Under the pieces are notes generated by a model, which made no database searches, had not been told where the DNA came from, and was given only the letters and a program-made list of their open reading frames with translations. Shown here in pieces: positions 50,905-59,663 of a DNA stretch of 64,000 nucleotides. The first letter of the stretch is position 1. Each line of letters begins with the position of its first letter. The position numbers were made by a program, and so were the translations under genes. The stretch comes from HXMU1420-13 sp024742815 (lineage in GTDB: Bacteria > Bacteroidota > Rhodothermia > Balneolales > Balneolaceae), in NCBI GenBank assembly GCA_024742815.1, contig JANSXX010000006.1, positions 62,001 to 126,000 on the forward strand, read 5' to 3'.

Positions 50905-51507
50905 CTATTGATCGTAACCTAGTCGCTCTAAGTTTTCCATCAATTCTTCAAAAGCTTTCGATTCTTTAAAGCGAATGTATAGCTCTTCATCCTGAGATAA
51001 TGCATTGTCAATTATCTCTCTTGCATCTCCAATAGGTAAACGCATTAGTACATACGAGGTGTACTGCCCACTAGCAGTTGGAACAAAAGCTTGCTCTGCA
51101 ACCGAAGCAGCGCGTAAATCTTGTGATATCACATTTTGATTGGCAGCTGTAAATGCAGCGCTATAAACCGATTCGTTACCATTGGTAACTTCTTCTTCGA
51201 ATAATTTTTGCAACGCTTCTACTTTAACGCCCAATTTTGCACTTAATGCAGTACGACCTTGAATGATAGCCGACTGCCTTGCAGAGCTGCGACGACTCAT
51301 TGTCACTTCTGCAATCTCGTAGAGGTATTCGTCATTATCTTCGGGTGGATTTAGATACCAACCCGGCATTTTATCGATCTCACGCTGTGCGGCGGCTTCA
51401 GCTTTTGTCATTTTGTTGGATGAACCGCAACCGATTGCTGATACAGTTACCAGCAATGCGAGTGCTACTAATAAGGTATTTGGAGTGGTGAATTTCCCCT
51501 TGTTCAT
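50905..51507 (-). CDS. LPP20-family lipoprotein
   Basis: A 200-residue protein with a lipobox in TVSAIGCGSS (cysteine near residue 27). MPGWYLNPPEDNDEYLYEIA followed by SRRSSARQSAIIQGRTALSA is the classic LPP20 start, PxWxxNPP with an A-rich helix, and VLMRLPIGDAREIIDNAL follows near the end. LPP20 was first described as a Helicobacter lipoprotein; the family also resembles FlgT. An AAAGGG ribosome-binding site precedes the ATG. Its own terminator precedes the PEGA operon, but the shared domain suggests a shared role. Confidence 0.82.
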   Translation of the reverse strand: MNKGKFTTPNTLLVALALLVTVSAIGCGSSNKMTKAEAAAQREIDKMPGWYLNPPEDNDEYLYEIAEVTMSRRSSARQSAIIQGRTALSAKLGVKVEALQKLFEEEVTNGNESVYSAAFTAANQNVISQDLRAASVAEQAFVPTASGQYTSYVLMRLPIGDAREIIDNALSQDEELYIRFKESKAFEELMENLERLGYDQ

Positions 51508-51707
51508 AAGTTACCCTTTTAGGTTTAGGTTAAATTTTTGTTGTTGAGAATTTTACTATTTAAATGCTTTAAATCGAAAAATATATTTACCAATTGCGCG
51601 TGAGACTTAACGTATTCAATAGCCCGATAAATAACGATTTACATTCATTTAAAAAGATCAAATTCTAAAAGATTAGATCGTTATAGATCGGCTTTTATAA
51701 AAAGTTC

Positions 51708-54065
51708 CTACCAACCAATTCTTCCTCGCTCATTATCTCGCAACATCTCATTACGTGCTTCTTCCGGATCTTCAGGCATTATGAATCCGGGTGGAGGAGT
51801 GAACGAATCATAGCCCCAATACGCGTCGGGATCTGCAGTTACCATGTTTATAAATTCTCCAACAATCGGAAGGGCTGTTCTTGCACCTTGACCAATACTA
51901 TTTGGATTATCGGTTGGGAAACGAATTCGACGATCCTCGCCACCAACCCAGGCTCCCATCACAATGTGAGGAGTCATGGCTATAAACCAGTTATCTGCAG
52001 AATTTTGAGTGGTTCCGGTTTTGCCTGCAATATCCTGCCGAACACCATATACATTTCTCAATCGCACACCGGTGCCATTATAACCTTCGCCACCACGAAT
52101 AACGCCACGCATTAAATCAGTCATTATATAGGCTGTTTCCGGACTGATTACTTCTTGTCGGTAATCCGGATGATATTCTACTAATACATTGCCTTCACGA
52201 TCTTCAATTCTGGTTATTGCAATTGGATCGATATGTACACCTTGATTTGCAAAAGTAGTATAGGCACTGGTAATCTCAAGAAGCGAAACTTCGGCTGTTC
52301 CTAACGCAATGGATGGATAGGCAGGAGAATTGGACATATCGATACCTAAATTGGAGGCCATTTCTTTAATCTTCCGAGCAGCGGGATCAAGTCGCCACAA
52401 CTCATTGGTATCAGGAGCACCGGCAATTTCGGGGAGGAGACGTACGGTAACATTATTCATACTACGAGCCAGCGCTTCTCTAAGTGAAACCATAATTGGA
52501 CCAGAACCCACGGTTTGATCCTTTGGCGCCCACACATTTCCGTTGCGATCGTAAAACTTAGTAGGGTATTTCGAAAATTTGTGATAAGGCTTATATCCAT
52601 TATCAATGGCTACGGCATATACGAAAGGTTTAAAAGTAGAACCCGCTTGCCGCCTCGATTGATAAACATGATCGAATTGCACGTTTCCGTAATTTGATCC
52701 ACCTACCCAGGCTAAAACATTACCATTCGTCGGATCAACTGCAACAAAGCCTGCTTCTAATCGAGTTCGTGATTTCATCACCGAATCCACAAACATAGAA
52801 TCGGCTTTTAAACTATCCAAAACTACTTTACGAATGTTTGTGTTATAGTTTTTGAATCCGTTTTTATACTCGTCGGTATCTTCTAAAAAACTGTCTTTAA
52901 ATGTTGGGTATTCTTCCCAAAGCTTATCCATATACACGCCACTTCCTCGGGAAGTCCACTCACGTTCAAATATTTTTTGAAGTGAATCAAGTTTGGTACG
53001 CATGGCACGTTCTGCGTGGCGTTGCAAGCGAGAATCGATGGTTGTGTAAATCACCAATCCATCCGTATAAATATCATATCCGTTTTCTTCGGCCCATTCA
53101 GTAACATTCTGGCGAACGTACTCTCCAAAATAGCGCGATACCCGATCGGCTTTACTAGGTGGTTGATAATCCAGTTTTATCGGTTCGCTCATCAGAGTTT
53201 CCATGGTGTTCGCATCAATAAAGCCTTGTCGGTTCATCAATCGCAAAACGATGTCTCTACGGCGCTTAGAGCGCTCAGGAAATAACCGAGGATTATACGC
53301 ATACACCGCATTTACACTTCCAACCAAGGTAGCTGCTTCAGTAACATTGAGTTCTGATGCAGGTTTATTGAAATGCGTACGGGATGCAGCCTCAATACCA
53401 AAGGCGCTGTTACTGTACTCTACCGTATTTAAGTACATTTCGATGATTTCTCGCTTCGTGTAATTTTTTTCTATCTGAACAGCAGTGATCATTTCACGAA
53501 ACTTCCGGGAAACCGAAAATGCCTGTCCGATTTCTTTATATAAGTTTCTTGCAAGTTGTTGGCTAATGGTTGAACCACCCTGACGTCTGCCTTGAATTAA
53601 GTGATAGGGGATAGCAAGTGTTCTAACCATATCCATACCCCAATGATTGAAGAATCGGTGATCTTCGGTAGCTACGAGGGCATCAATGGCATGGGGAGAA
53701 ATATCATCGTATCGAACCCAGGTTCTGTTTTCAGTAAAGTATTTATCCAGTACAACACCGTCTCTACTGCGAACTTCTGTCGCAATTGCCGTGTCCGGAT
53801 TTTCTAGCTGTTCAATACTTGGTAATCCCTGAAACAAAAAGTAGATATATCCTGAAGCACCCAAGATGCAAACGAGAAGAAAGATTCCGGTAAATTTGAA
53901 AATGGCTCGTGTTACATCATTTCCCGAGCGGGGGCTTTTCGAATCGGTATCATTTCCGTTGTCCGATGACTCTGCCTTATTGCGCTCTGCAAGAATTTTG
54001 CTACGATATTCCGGATCATTGAAATATCGGTGTTGATCGATAGGTTCTCGTTTAGATGAACTCAT
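51708..54065 (-). CDS. Penicillin-binding protein 1A, bifunctional transglycosylase/transpeptidase
   Basis: A 785-residue class A PBP: cytosolic tail with charged DSKSPRSGND, a transmembrane helix (about residues 54-76), the GT51 transglycosylase domain with EDHRFFNHWGMDM, RRQGGSTISQQLARNLY and KREIIEMYLN, and the transpeptidase domain with QAGSTFKPFVYA (catalytic SxxK), SMNN (SxN) and GKTGTTQN (KTG). It polymerises and cross-links peptidoglycan in the periplasm. ATG overlaps the lpxH stop by 4 bp. The name could be mrcA/ponA; I leave it open. Confidence 0.95.
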   Translation of the reverse strand: MSSSKREPIDQHRYFNDPEYRSKILAERNKAESSDNGNDTDSKSPRSGNDVTRAIFKFTGIFLLVCILGASGYIYFLFQGLPSIEQLENPDTAIATEVRSRDGVVLDKYFTENRTWVRYDDISPHAIDALVATEDHRFFNHWGMDMVRTLAIPYHLIQGRRQGGSTISQQLARNLYKEIGQAFSVSRKFREMITAVQIEKNYTKREIIEMYLNTVEYSNSAFGIEAASRTHFNKPASELNVTEAATLVGSVNAVYAYNPRLFPERSKRRRDIVLRLMNRQGFIDANTMETLMSEPIKLDYQPPSKADRVSRYFGEYVRQNVTEWAEENGYDIYTDGLVIYTTIDSRLQRHAERAMRTKLDSLQKIFEREWTSRGSGVYMDKLWEEYPTFKDSFLEDTDEYKNGFKNYNTNIRKVVLDSLKADSMFVDSVMKSRTRLEAGFVAVDPTNGNVLAWVGGSNYGNVQFDHVYQSRRQAGSTFKPFVYAVAIDNGYKPYHKFSKYPTKFYDRNGNVWAPKDQTVGSGPIMVSLREALARSMNNVTVRLLPEIAGAPDTNELWRLDPAARKIKEMASNLGIDMSNSPAYPSIALGTAEVSLLEITSAYTTFANQGVHIDPIAITRIEDREGNVLVEYHPDYRQEVISPETAYIMTDLMRGVIRGGEGYNGTGVRLRNVYGVRQDIAGKTGTTQNSADNWFIAMTPHIVMGAWVGGEDRRIRFPTDNPNSIGQGARTALPIVGEFINMVTADPDAYWGYDSFTPPPGFIMPEDPEEARNEMLRDNERGRIGW

Positions 54066-54838
54066 GAATGTTGATGATATTTTTCAAATGAAGTGAATGT
54101 GCTTGATGCTGAATCCCATTGTACTAACTCGATTGAGTGCTCAAACCCTCGTACTAACGTGCAATGATGGAAAAAGGTACCTAGATTTATATACAATCCT
54201 GAATTAAATGTTTCCACTCGAGGAATATGATCATGACCGGTAAGTACGATATCAGCTTTAGTATGATCAAGGATTAATTTTGCATTTTCATTTAATGGTG
54301 CCGGATCTCTACGATCAATTTTTCGAGTTGTATTCGAAAAGCTTTGCATTAAAGAAAGTGCATTTTTATTTGGCAGTAAGTTACGGTACACAGATAGAAA
54401 TGAGTTTGAGCGCAATATTCGGTGCATAATCGGACGCTTAAGCGAATTATCTGGTTTCCAGAGTCCATCGCCATGCATAAGATGAATCTGTTTATCAAAA
54501 ATAGAGATTAACCGAAAATTGGATTCAACGTCAAAACCGAGTGAATCAAAATATCCAAGCGTCCAGTTATCATGATTACCGGTTATAAATAAACTAGCAC
54601 CAACCAACTTATGATAGGTACTAAATGCGGTTAAAACTTCATCACCAATGAGAGGTCGGATTTCAGAGTTGGGGAATTCCATCCAATAATCAAACAGATC
54701 ACCAAGTATGTACAACTTCGCCTTTTGGCGTGTGGCATATTCAATCAATTTAATCAATGATTGCTGCACCTGTTGTTCTTGTTTTGGTGGATGCGCTCCT
54801 AAATGAGCATCTGATATAAATAAATGCTCGTTTGCCAC
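54062..54838 (-). CDS. lpxH: UDP-2,3-diacylglucosamine diphosphatase
   Basis: A 258-residue calcineurin-like phosphoesterase with all metal motifs: FISDAHLG, YILGDLFDYW, FITGNHDNW, HLMHGDG and TGHDHIPR. The size and the LFDYWMEFPN sequence fit LpxH, which releases UMP from UDP-diacylglucosamine to make lipid X in lipid A synthesis. GTG start immediately after the TAG of the polyprenyl synthase gene. The three-gene unit combines lipid A, peptidoglycan and isoprenoid synthesis. Confidence 0.85.
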   Translation of the reverse strand: MANEHLFISDAHLGAHPPKQEQQVQQSLIKLIEYATRQKAKLYILGDLFDYWMEFPNSEIRPLIGDEVLTAFSTYHKLVGASLFITGNHDNWTLGYFDSLGFDVESNFRLISIFDKQIHLMHGDGLWKPDNSLKRPIMHRILRSNSFLSVYRNLLPNKNALSLMQSFSNTTRKIDRRDPAPLNENAKLILDHTKADIVLTGHDHIPRVETFNSGLYINLGTFFHHCTLVRGFEHSIELVQWDSASSTFTSFEKYHQHS

Positions 54839-55858
54839 CTATTTCTTTCTGGTGATGATAAAGTGAATAAGATCAACAAAATCTGAAGTGTGAGGAGAGG
54901 GAGGAAGTAGTTCCAATTTTTCAATTGCCTGATTGGCATATTGATACATGGTTTTTTTAGCGTAATCCATTCCACCATTCGCGTGTACAAAATCTACAAT
55001 TCTATCTACGTCTTTCGAGCGTTTCTTGCGCTTTTTCATCAAAGCTCGAATTTTCACGCCTTCTTTCTTTTCGGCGTGCTCAATCGCTTTAATCAAAGGG
55101 AGGGTTACTTTGCGCTCTTGAATATCATTTCGCTTGGGTTTGCCTATGTCATATTTACCATAGTCAAAGAGATCGTCGCGAATTTGAAAGGCAATGCCTA
55201 CGCACATACCAACATCACGCATAATCTGTTGATGTTCAATATTATCGGTGGATGAAACAGCTCCTACTTCACAGCAAGTAGAAATCAGACTGGCTGTTTT
55301 TTCTGATATGATCTGGAAATAGCGCTCTTCCGTCATATTGAACAACCCAGCGGTTTTTAACTGCCGGAGTTCGCCCTCACTCATTTTTTGGACTGCCTTC
55401 GATTGAATTTCCAGCATTCTATACTCATTATGTTGCAAGGCAACTTGCAATCCTTTTGCGAGTAGAAAATCACCTAATAGAACACCGGCTTTATTTTTCC
55501 AGATTTTATTGATACTTACAAAGCCACGCCGCGAGTTCGCCTCGTCTACCACATCATCATGTATAAGCGTTGCTGTATGGAGCAGCTCAATCATGGTAGC
55601 CGCAACATGACTTTTTTGATTGATATTGCCGAACAAATTGGCCGACATAAACACCAAAGTTGGTCGTACTTCTTTTCCTTTTTGTTTACTTAAGTACTGT
55701 AAAATTTTATCCAATAAGAACACATCGGTTTTAATGGTTTCTTTAAAAAAACCACGAAACTCTTCCAAATGAGCCTTTACCGGTTCGGTTATCTCTTGAA
55801 GTGATTTCCTGGAAACCGTTTCCGAATTAATTCTTTCTAGTGTTGCATTATCGATCAT
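54839..55858 (-). CDS. Long-chain polyprenyl diphosphate synthase
   Basis: A trans-prenyltransferase of 339 residues. The first aspartate-rich motif is LIHDDVVDEANSRRG (DDxxD), preceded by LLHTATL, and the second is FQIRDDLFDYG, within KKRNDIQERKVTLPLIKAIE blocks. It extends farnesyl diphosphate with IPP. The small residues before the first motif (ELLHTATLIHDD) fit a long-chain enzyme for quinone side chains, or undecaprenyl-type carrier context, but chain length is inferred. The ATG at 55858 is preferred; a TTG at 55882 would add eight residues. A short repeat ATTAATGATCGATTAATGAT lies at the start. Confidence 0.9.
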   Translation of the reverse strand: MIDNATLERINSETVSRKSLQEITEPVKAHLEEFRGFFKETIKTDVFLLDKILQYLSKQKGKEVRPTLVFMSANLFGNINQKSHVAATMIELLHTATLIHDDVVDEANSRRGFVSINKIWKNKAGVLLGDFLLAKGLQVALQHNEYRMLEIQSKAVQKMSEGELRQLKTAGLFNMTEERYFQIISEKTASLISTCCEVGAVSSTDNIEHQQIMRDVGMCVGIAFQIRDDLFDYGKYDIGKPKRNDIQERKVTLPLIKAIEHAEKKEGVKIRALMKKRKKRSKDVDRIVDFVHANGGMDYAKKTMYQYANQAIEKLELLPPSPHTSDFVDLIHFIITRKK

Positions 55859-55976
55859 TAATCGATCATTAATTGTGTTCAAATTTTCTTAAACTTGGAT
55901 GCTTTAAGTTAGTCAATAATGCTAACAAAAAATTAAAGCGTTTTTCTCACTCATTATCATAAATAAGTATTTAATT

Positions 55977-56966
55977 ATGCTTGACCCAGTTACTGAAGTA
56001 AAATCAATTGCAGTCTTAACAAGTGGAGGTGACTCTCCCGGCATGAACGCAGCTGTTCGCGCAGTAGTTCGAAGTGCCGCAGCAAATTCAATTACGGTAT
56101 ACGCCGTTTATCGTGGTTACCAAGGTTTAATAGATGGAGATTTTAAGGAATTCCATACCCATGACGTATCTAATATAATTCAACGAGGTGGTACTATATT
56201 AAAATCTGCTCGCTCAGAAGAATTCCGAACCGAAGAAGGACGAGCTAAAGCGGCAAAAAATCTAAAAGAAAAAGGAATCGACGCACTGGTGGTAATCGGA
56301 GGCGACGGTACGTTTACCGGTGGAAATATCCTTAGTAAAGAACACGGTATTAATGTGGTTGGAATTCCAGCCACCATCGACAATGATATTATTGGTACCG
56401 ATGAAACCATTGGATATGATACTGCACTAAACACCGCAACCGAAGCGATCGATAAAATTCGCGATACTGCCGATGCTCACGAACGCATGTTTCTAGTAGA
56501 AGTTATGGGTAGAGATGCGGGATTTATCGCACTCGAAACCTCAATAGCAGGTGGTGCCGAAATCGCATTATTACCTGAAGAGCTCACTAATATCGGTGAG
56601 GTTAAAACCTTACTCAAAAACATGTTAAAAGAGCAAAAGCGTAGTAGTTTAGTGGTTGTAGCCGAAGGTGATGAAACCGGTGGTGCACTAAAACTTGCAG
56701 AAAATATTAAAGGTGATTTTGCTCAATACGATGTTCGTGTTTGTATTCTTGGGCACACTCAACGTGGTGGTTCGCCATCGGCACGAGATCGGGTATTGGC
56801 AAGTAGACTTGGAGCTTCTGCAGTTAAAGTTTTACTGGAAGGACATAGCGAGATAATGGTGGGAATCGTAAACAATGCACTAAAAATAACCCCAATGAGA
56901 GTGGCTGTATCCAAGAAAAAGAACTTGGATTACACTCTGGTACAACTCGCAAAACTTCTTAGGTAA
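55977..56966 (+). CDS. pfkA: ATP-dependent 6-phosphofructokinase
   Basis: A 329-residue PfkA. The opening SIAVLTSGGDSPGMNAAVRAVV and GGDGTFTGG form the ATP site: glycine and threonine after GGD, rather than GGDD, point to ATP and not pyrophosphate as donor. PATIDNDIIGTD carries the catalytic aspartates. LGHTQRGGSPSARDRVLASRLG is the allosteric or fructose-binding region. It phosphorylates fructose 6-phosphate. It lies 2 bp before pgi, with the kinase dNK next, so two consecutive glycolytic genes share a transcript. Confidence 0.97.
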   Translation: MLDPVTEVKSIAVLTSGGDSPGMNAAVRAVVRSAAANSITVYAVYRGYQGLIDGDFKEFHTHDVSNIIQRGGTILKSARSEEFRTEEGRAKAAKNLKEKGIDALVVIGGDGTFTGGNILSKEHGINVVGIPATIDNDIIGTDETIGYDTALNTATEAIDKIRDTADAHERMFLVEVMGRDAGFIALETSIAGGAEIALLPEELTNIGEVKTLLKNMLKEQKRSSLVVVAEGDETGGALKLAENIKGDFAQYDVRVCILGHTQRGGSPSARDRVLASRLGASAVKVLLEGHSEIMVGIVNNALKITPMRVAVSKKKNLDYTLVQLAKLLR

Positions 56967-56968
56967 TT

Positions 56969-58258
56969 ATGATTAAATGTGACGTAAGGATTGCAAGATC
57001 CTTCATCTCAGACGAAGAATACATTTCGGCTCACGGAAAAGTAAGCCTGGGCTACAAGCAATTAAGTGAAAAATCAGGTCCTGGCTCGGAGTGGTTAGGT
57101 TGGAGAGATATTTTAGCTAATCCAAATGATGCTATTCTCGAAGAGATTGAATCACTCGCAACTTCGATTAGATCGGACGTGGATATATTTATCGTTTGTG
57201 GAATTGGTGGGAGTTATTTGGGTGCAAAAGCAATTATTGATGCGCTAAAGCCTCACTTTTCCTCTAAAGGCCCGGAGATATTGTATGCCGGTCATCACAT
57301 GGGAGGGAAGTATCTAGAAGAATTACTGCAACACATAAAAGCGCCTAAAGCTGATGGTGGCCAGAAAAAAGTATATGTGAATGTGATTTCGAAATCCGGC
57401 TCCACACTTGAGACAGCACTCTCCTTCAGAGCTATACGAAGTACACTCGAAAGTATGTATGGTGATGAAGCTGCCAATCACATTATTTGTACAACTAGCG
57501 ATGAAGGTGGGATTCTAAATCAACTTATTGATGCTAAAGGATATAAGAAATTTGTAATCCCGAATGATATCGGCGGTAGGTTTTCTGTACTAACACCTGT
57601 TGGATTGATCCCGATAGCTGTTGCAGGTATTGATATTAAAGCATTGTATTATGGTGCAGTTGCAGCATATAACAGGTACGAAGAAGATATAGAAGACATC
57701 ATTGAGTATACTTCACTCAGAAATGCTCTACACAAAGCGGGAAAAACCATCGACGTTATTTCCTGCTTCGAACCGGAGTTAGCTTCCTTCGGTGGCTGGA
57801 TTCAGCAGCTGATGGGCGAAAGTGAAGGAAAAGAAGGAAAAGGTATTTTCCCAACAGTGGCATCTTTTTCAACTGATTTACATAGTCTTGGACAGTTTAT
57901 ACAACAGGGTAAACGCAGCTTGATGGAAACCTTTTTGATAGTAGAGAATTCGTTTTCTTCTATTGAAGTAGAATCGCTTGAGGGTGATGATGATAAATTG
58001 AATTATCTGGCAGGGAAGACCTTCCATGATATCAATACAAAGGCAAGATTAGGTACTACCGAGGCGCATCAGGACGGGAATGTTCCTATCATAAATTTAT
58101 CGATGGAGACTTTAAACGAAGAGAATTTAGGTGCACTAATCTATTTCTTTGAATTAGCAACCGGGGTATTTGTATATAGCTTAGGTGTGAATCCATTCAA
58201 CCAGCCTGGAGTGGAGGATTACAAAAAAGCTATGTATCGTTTACTCGGCAAAGATTAA
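56969..58258 (+). CDS. pgi: Glucose-6-phosphate isomerase
   Basis: A 429-residue PGI of the short Firmicutes-like class. Motifs: VCGIGGSYLGAKAII, VISKSGSTLETALSFR, GGRFSVLTPVG (PGI signature), and GTTEAHQDGNVPIINL; the catalytic glutamate lies within SCFEPELASFGGWIQQLMGESEGK. It interconverts glucose 6-phosphate and fructose 6-phosphate, one step before PfkA. Two bases separate it from pfkA and 13 bp from the dNK gene. Confidence 0.96.
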   Translation: MIKCDVRIARSFISDEEYISAHGKVSLGYKQLSEKSGPGSEWLGWRDILANPNDAILEEIESLATSIRSDVDIFIVCGIGGSYLGAKAIIDALKPHFSSKGPEILYAGHHMGGKYLEELLQHIKAPKADGGQKKVYVNVISKSGSTLETALSFRAIRSTLESMYGDEAANHIICTTSDEGGILNQLIDAKGYKKFVIPNDIGGRFSVLTPVGLIPIAVAGIDIKALYYGAVAAYNRYEEDIEDIIEYTSLRNALHKAGKTIDVISCFEPELASFGGWIQQLMGESEGKEGKGIFPTVASFSTDLHSLGQFIQQGKRSLMETFLIVENSFSSIEVESLEGDDDKLNYLAGKTFHDINTKARLGTTEAHQDGNVPIINLSMETLNEENLGALIYFFELATGVFVYSLGVNPFNQPGVEDYKKAMYRLLGKD

Positions 58259-58271
58259 GAACAAGACAAAC

Positions 58272-58907
58272 GTGCAAGAACAAAAAAAATCAAAATACAT
58301 AGCCGTTGCAGGTAACATCGGGGCAGGCAAATCGTCGCTTACAGGATTGTTAGCCAAACATTTTAATTGGGAAGCGTTCTACGAATCAGTAGATGATAAT
58401 CCATATTTAGCTGATTTTTACGAAGATATGCTTCGATGGAGCTTCAATCTGCAAATTTACTTTCTATCAAGCCGGTTTCGGCATCAAAAAGAGATGTTAG
58501 AACAGCAGATTAGTCTCATTCAAGATAGAACCATTTACGAAGATGTTGAGATTTTTGCTAAAAACCTGCACGAGATGAATTTGATGAGTGATCGGGATTT
58601 CGCAAACTATGAAGCTCTTTTTCATGAAATGAGTCACTATTTGCGTCCACCCGATTTATTAATCTATCTACGAGCGCAAGTACCAACATTGGTCCGGCAA
58701 ATTCAACAGCGCGGTAGGGATTATGAAAACACAATCCGCATCGATTATCTCGAACGATTAAATCGTTTATATGAAGACTGGATAGATCGTTATCCATACG
58801 AAAAGTTAATTATCGATACCGATGATCTTGATTTTGTTAACGATCCCGAAGACCTTGGTAAGATAATCGCGCTCATTGAGCAACGCTTGTACGGATTATT
58901 TAACTAA
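58272..58907 (+). CDS. Deoxynucleoside kinase
   Basis: A 211-residue P-loop kinase of the dNK/dGK-dCK family: AVAGNIGAGKSSLTGLLA near residue 12, FNWEAFYESVDDNPYL, the DRTIYEDVEIFA motif (D-R-[ST]) and LIYLRAQVPTLVRQIQQRGR (lid region). It phosphorylates deoxyadenosine or deoxyguanosine to salvage DNA precursors in the cytosol. GTG start at 58272. It closes the pfkA-pgi transcript and a promoter for the next operon begins at its stop codon. Confidence 0.9.
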   Translation: MQEQKKSKYIAVAGNIGAGKSSLTGLLAKHFNWEAFYESVDDNPYLADFYEDMLRWSFNLQIYFLSSRFRHQKEMLEQQISLIQDRTIYEDVEIFAKNLHEMNLMSDRDFANYEALFHEMSHYLRPPDLLIYLRAQVPTLVRQIQQRGRDYENTIRIDYLERLNRLYEDWIDRYPYEKLIIDTDDLDFVNDPEDLGKIIALIEQRLYGLFN

Positions 58908-58938
58908 TTGTACTACAAGGCTAAGTTCCTTATCTTTG
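58908..58938 (+). promoter_or_regulatory. Bacteroidota-type promoter of the fatty-acid operon
   Basis: TTG (58908-58910) and TATCTTTG (58931-58938) are 20 nt apart, a full match to TTG-N20-TAnnTTTG. The first start codon is 22 bp after the -7 element. It lies directly after the dNK stop codon. Confidence 0.75.
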
Positions 58939-58960
58939 TAAGCTGTAAAGTAAATGAACT

Positions 58961-59467
58961 ATGTTTACCTTTAAGATCTTTGAAATACCTGATGGCAAAA
59001 GCCAGAATTCGATTCAAATTCAACCCGATTCGTTAGATCTTGGCGATGTAACGTTAAAGGATGGAAAAGTAGAAATCGATTTCGATAAAAACCCTCGTTT
59101 CATTCGTGCTGAGCTCGATATTGAAGCAACCTTAGAATTAATTTGCGATCGTTCGCTCGAATCTTTTGATTATGAAGTGAAACGTCCCTACGAAATTCTG
59201 TTTAAATTCGATCAGGTTGAAGAATCAGAAGACGAAAATGGCGCTGTCAGAACTATAGATCATCAAAAGAATGAGTTGAGTATCGAACAAGATGTGTTAG
59301 ATACTTTGCTAGTTCATTTACCGGTAAAGAAATTACATCCCCGTTTTTTGGATGAGGATGGCAATCCTAAAGAATTCGTTGCTGAGTCGTTTGGCGAAGC
59401 TGATGAGGAGGAAGAGGATGCCATTGATCCTAGATGGGAAGCACTGAAAGATTTAAAGAAAAAATAG
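58961..59467 (+). CDS. DUF177 (YceD) protein
   Basis: A 168-residue acidic protein with the DUF177 arrangement: FKIFEIPDGKSQ at the start, a central ATLELICDRSLESFDYEVKRPY block with the conserved cysteine-containing CDR motif, and IDPRWEALKDLKKK at the end. YceD proteins usually lie just before rpmF and have been linked to 23S rRNA or ribosome maturation and, in plants, to plastid ribosomes. Here too rpmF follows after 9 bp. Named gene function is not proven. Confidence 0.85.
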   Translation: MFTFKIFEIPDGKSQNSIQIQPDSLDLGDVTLKDGKVEIDFDKNPRFIRAELDIEATLELICDRSLESFDYEVKRPYEILFKFDQVEESEDENGAVRTIDHQKNELSIEQDVLDTLLVHLPVKKLHPRFLDEDGNPKEFVAESFGEADEEEEDAIDPRWEALKDLKKK

Positions 59468-59476
59468 TTACAGATC

Positions 59477-59659
59477 ATGGCACATCCAAAACGAAAAACT
59501 TCAAAAGCCAGAAGAGATAAAAGACGTTCACATCATGCAATTGCGGATGTAACTCTTGCTAAATGCTCAAACTGCGGCGAAATGCACCGTTACCACCATG
59601 CATGCGCTTCATGCGGATATTACAGAGGACGTCAGGTAGTTAACGTAGCAAACGCGTAA
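59477..59659 (+). CDS. rpmF: 50S ribosomal protein L32
   Basis: A 60-residue basic protein with the L32 signature HPKRKTSKARRDKRRSHHA at residue 3 and a zinc ribbon CSNCGEMHRYHHACASCGYY with four cysteines. The four-cysteine form is the zinc-binding version. The operon DUF177-rpmF-plsX-fab is a widely conserved arrangement that links ribosome and lipid synthesis. Only 4 bp separate it from plsX. Confidence 0.97.
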   Translation: MAHPKRKTSKARRDKRRSHHAIADVTLAKCSNCGEMHRYHHACASCGYYRGRQVVNVANA

Positions 59660-59663
59660 TACC

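Noticed and set aside
55859..55976. Riboswitch or leader RNA between ispB-type gene and pfkA
   Set aside because: No stable hairpin or known aptamer sequence is visible in the 118 bp; only an AT-rich spacer is seen.
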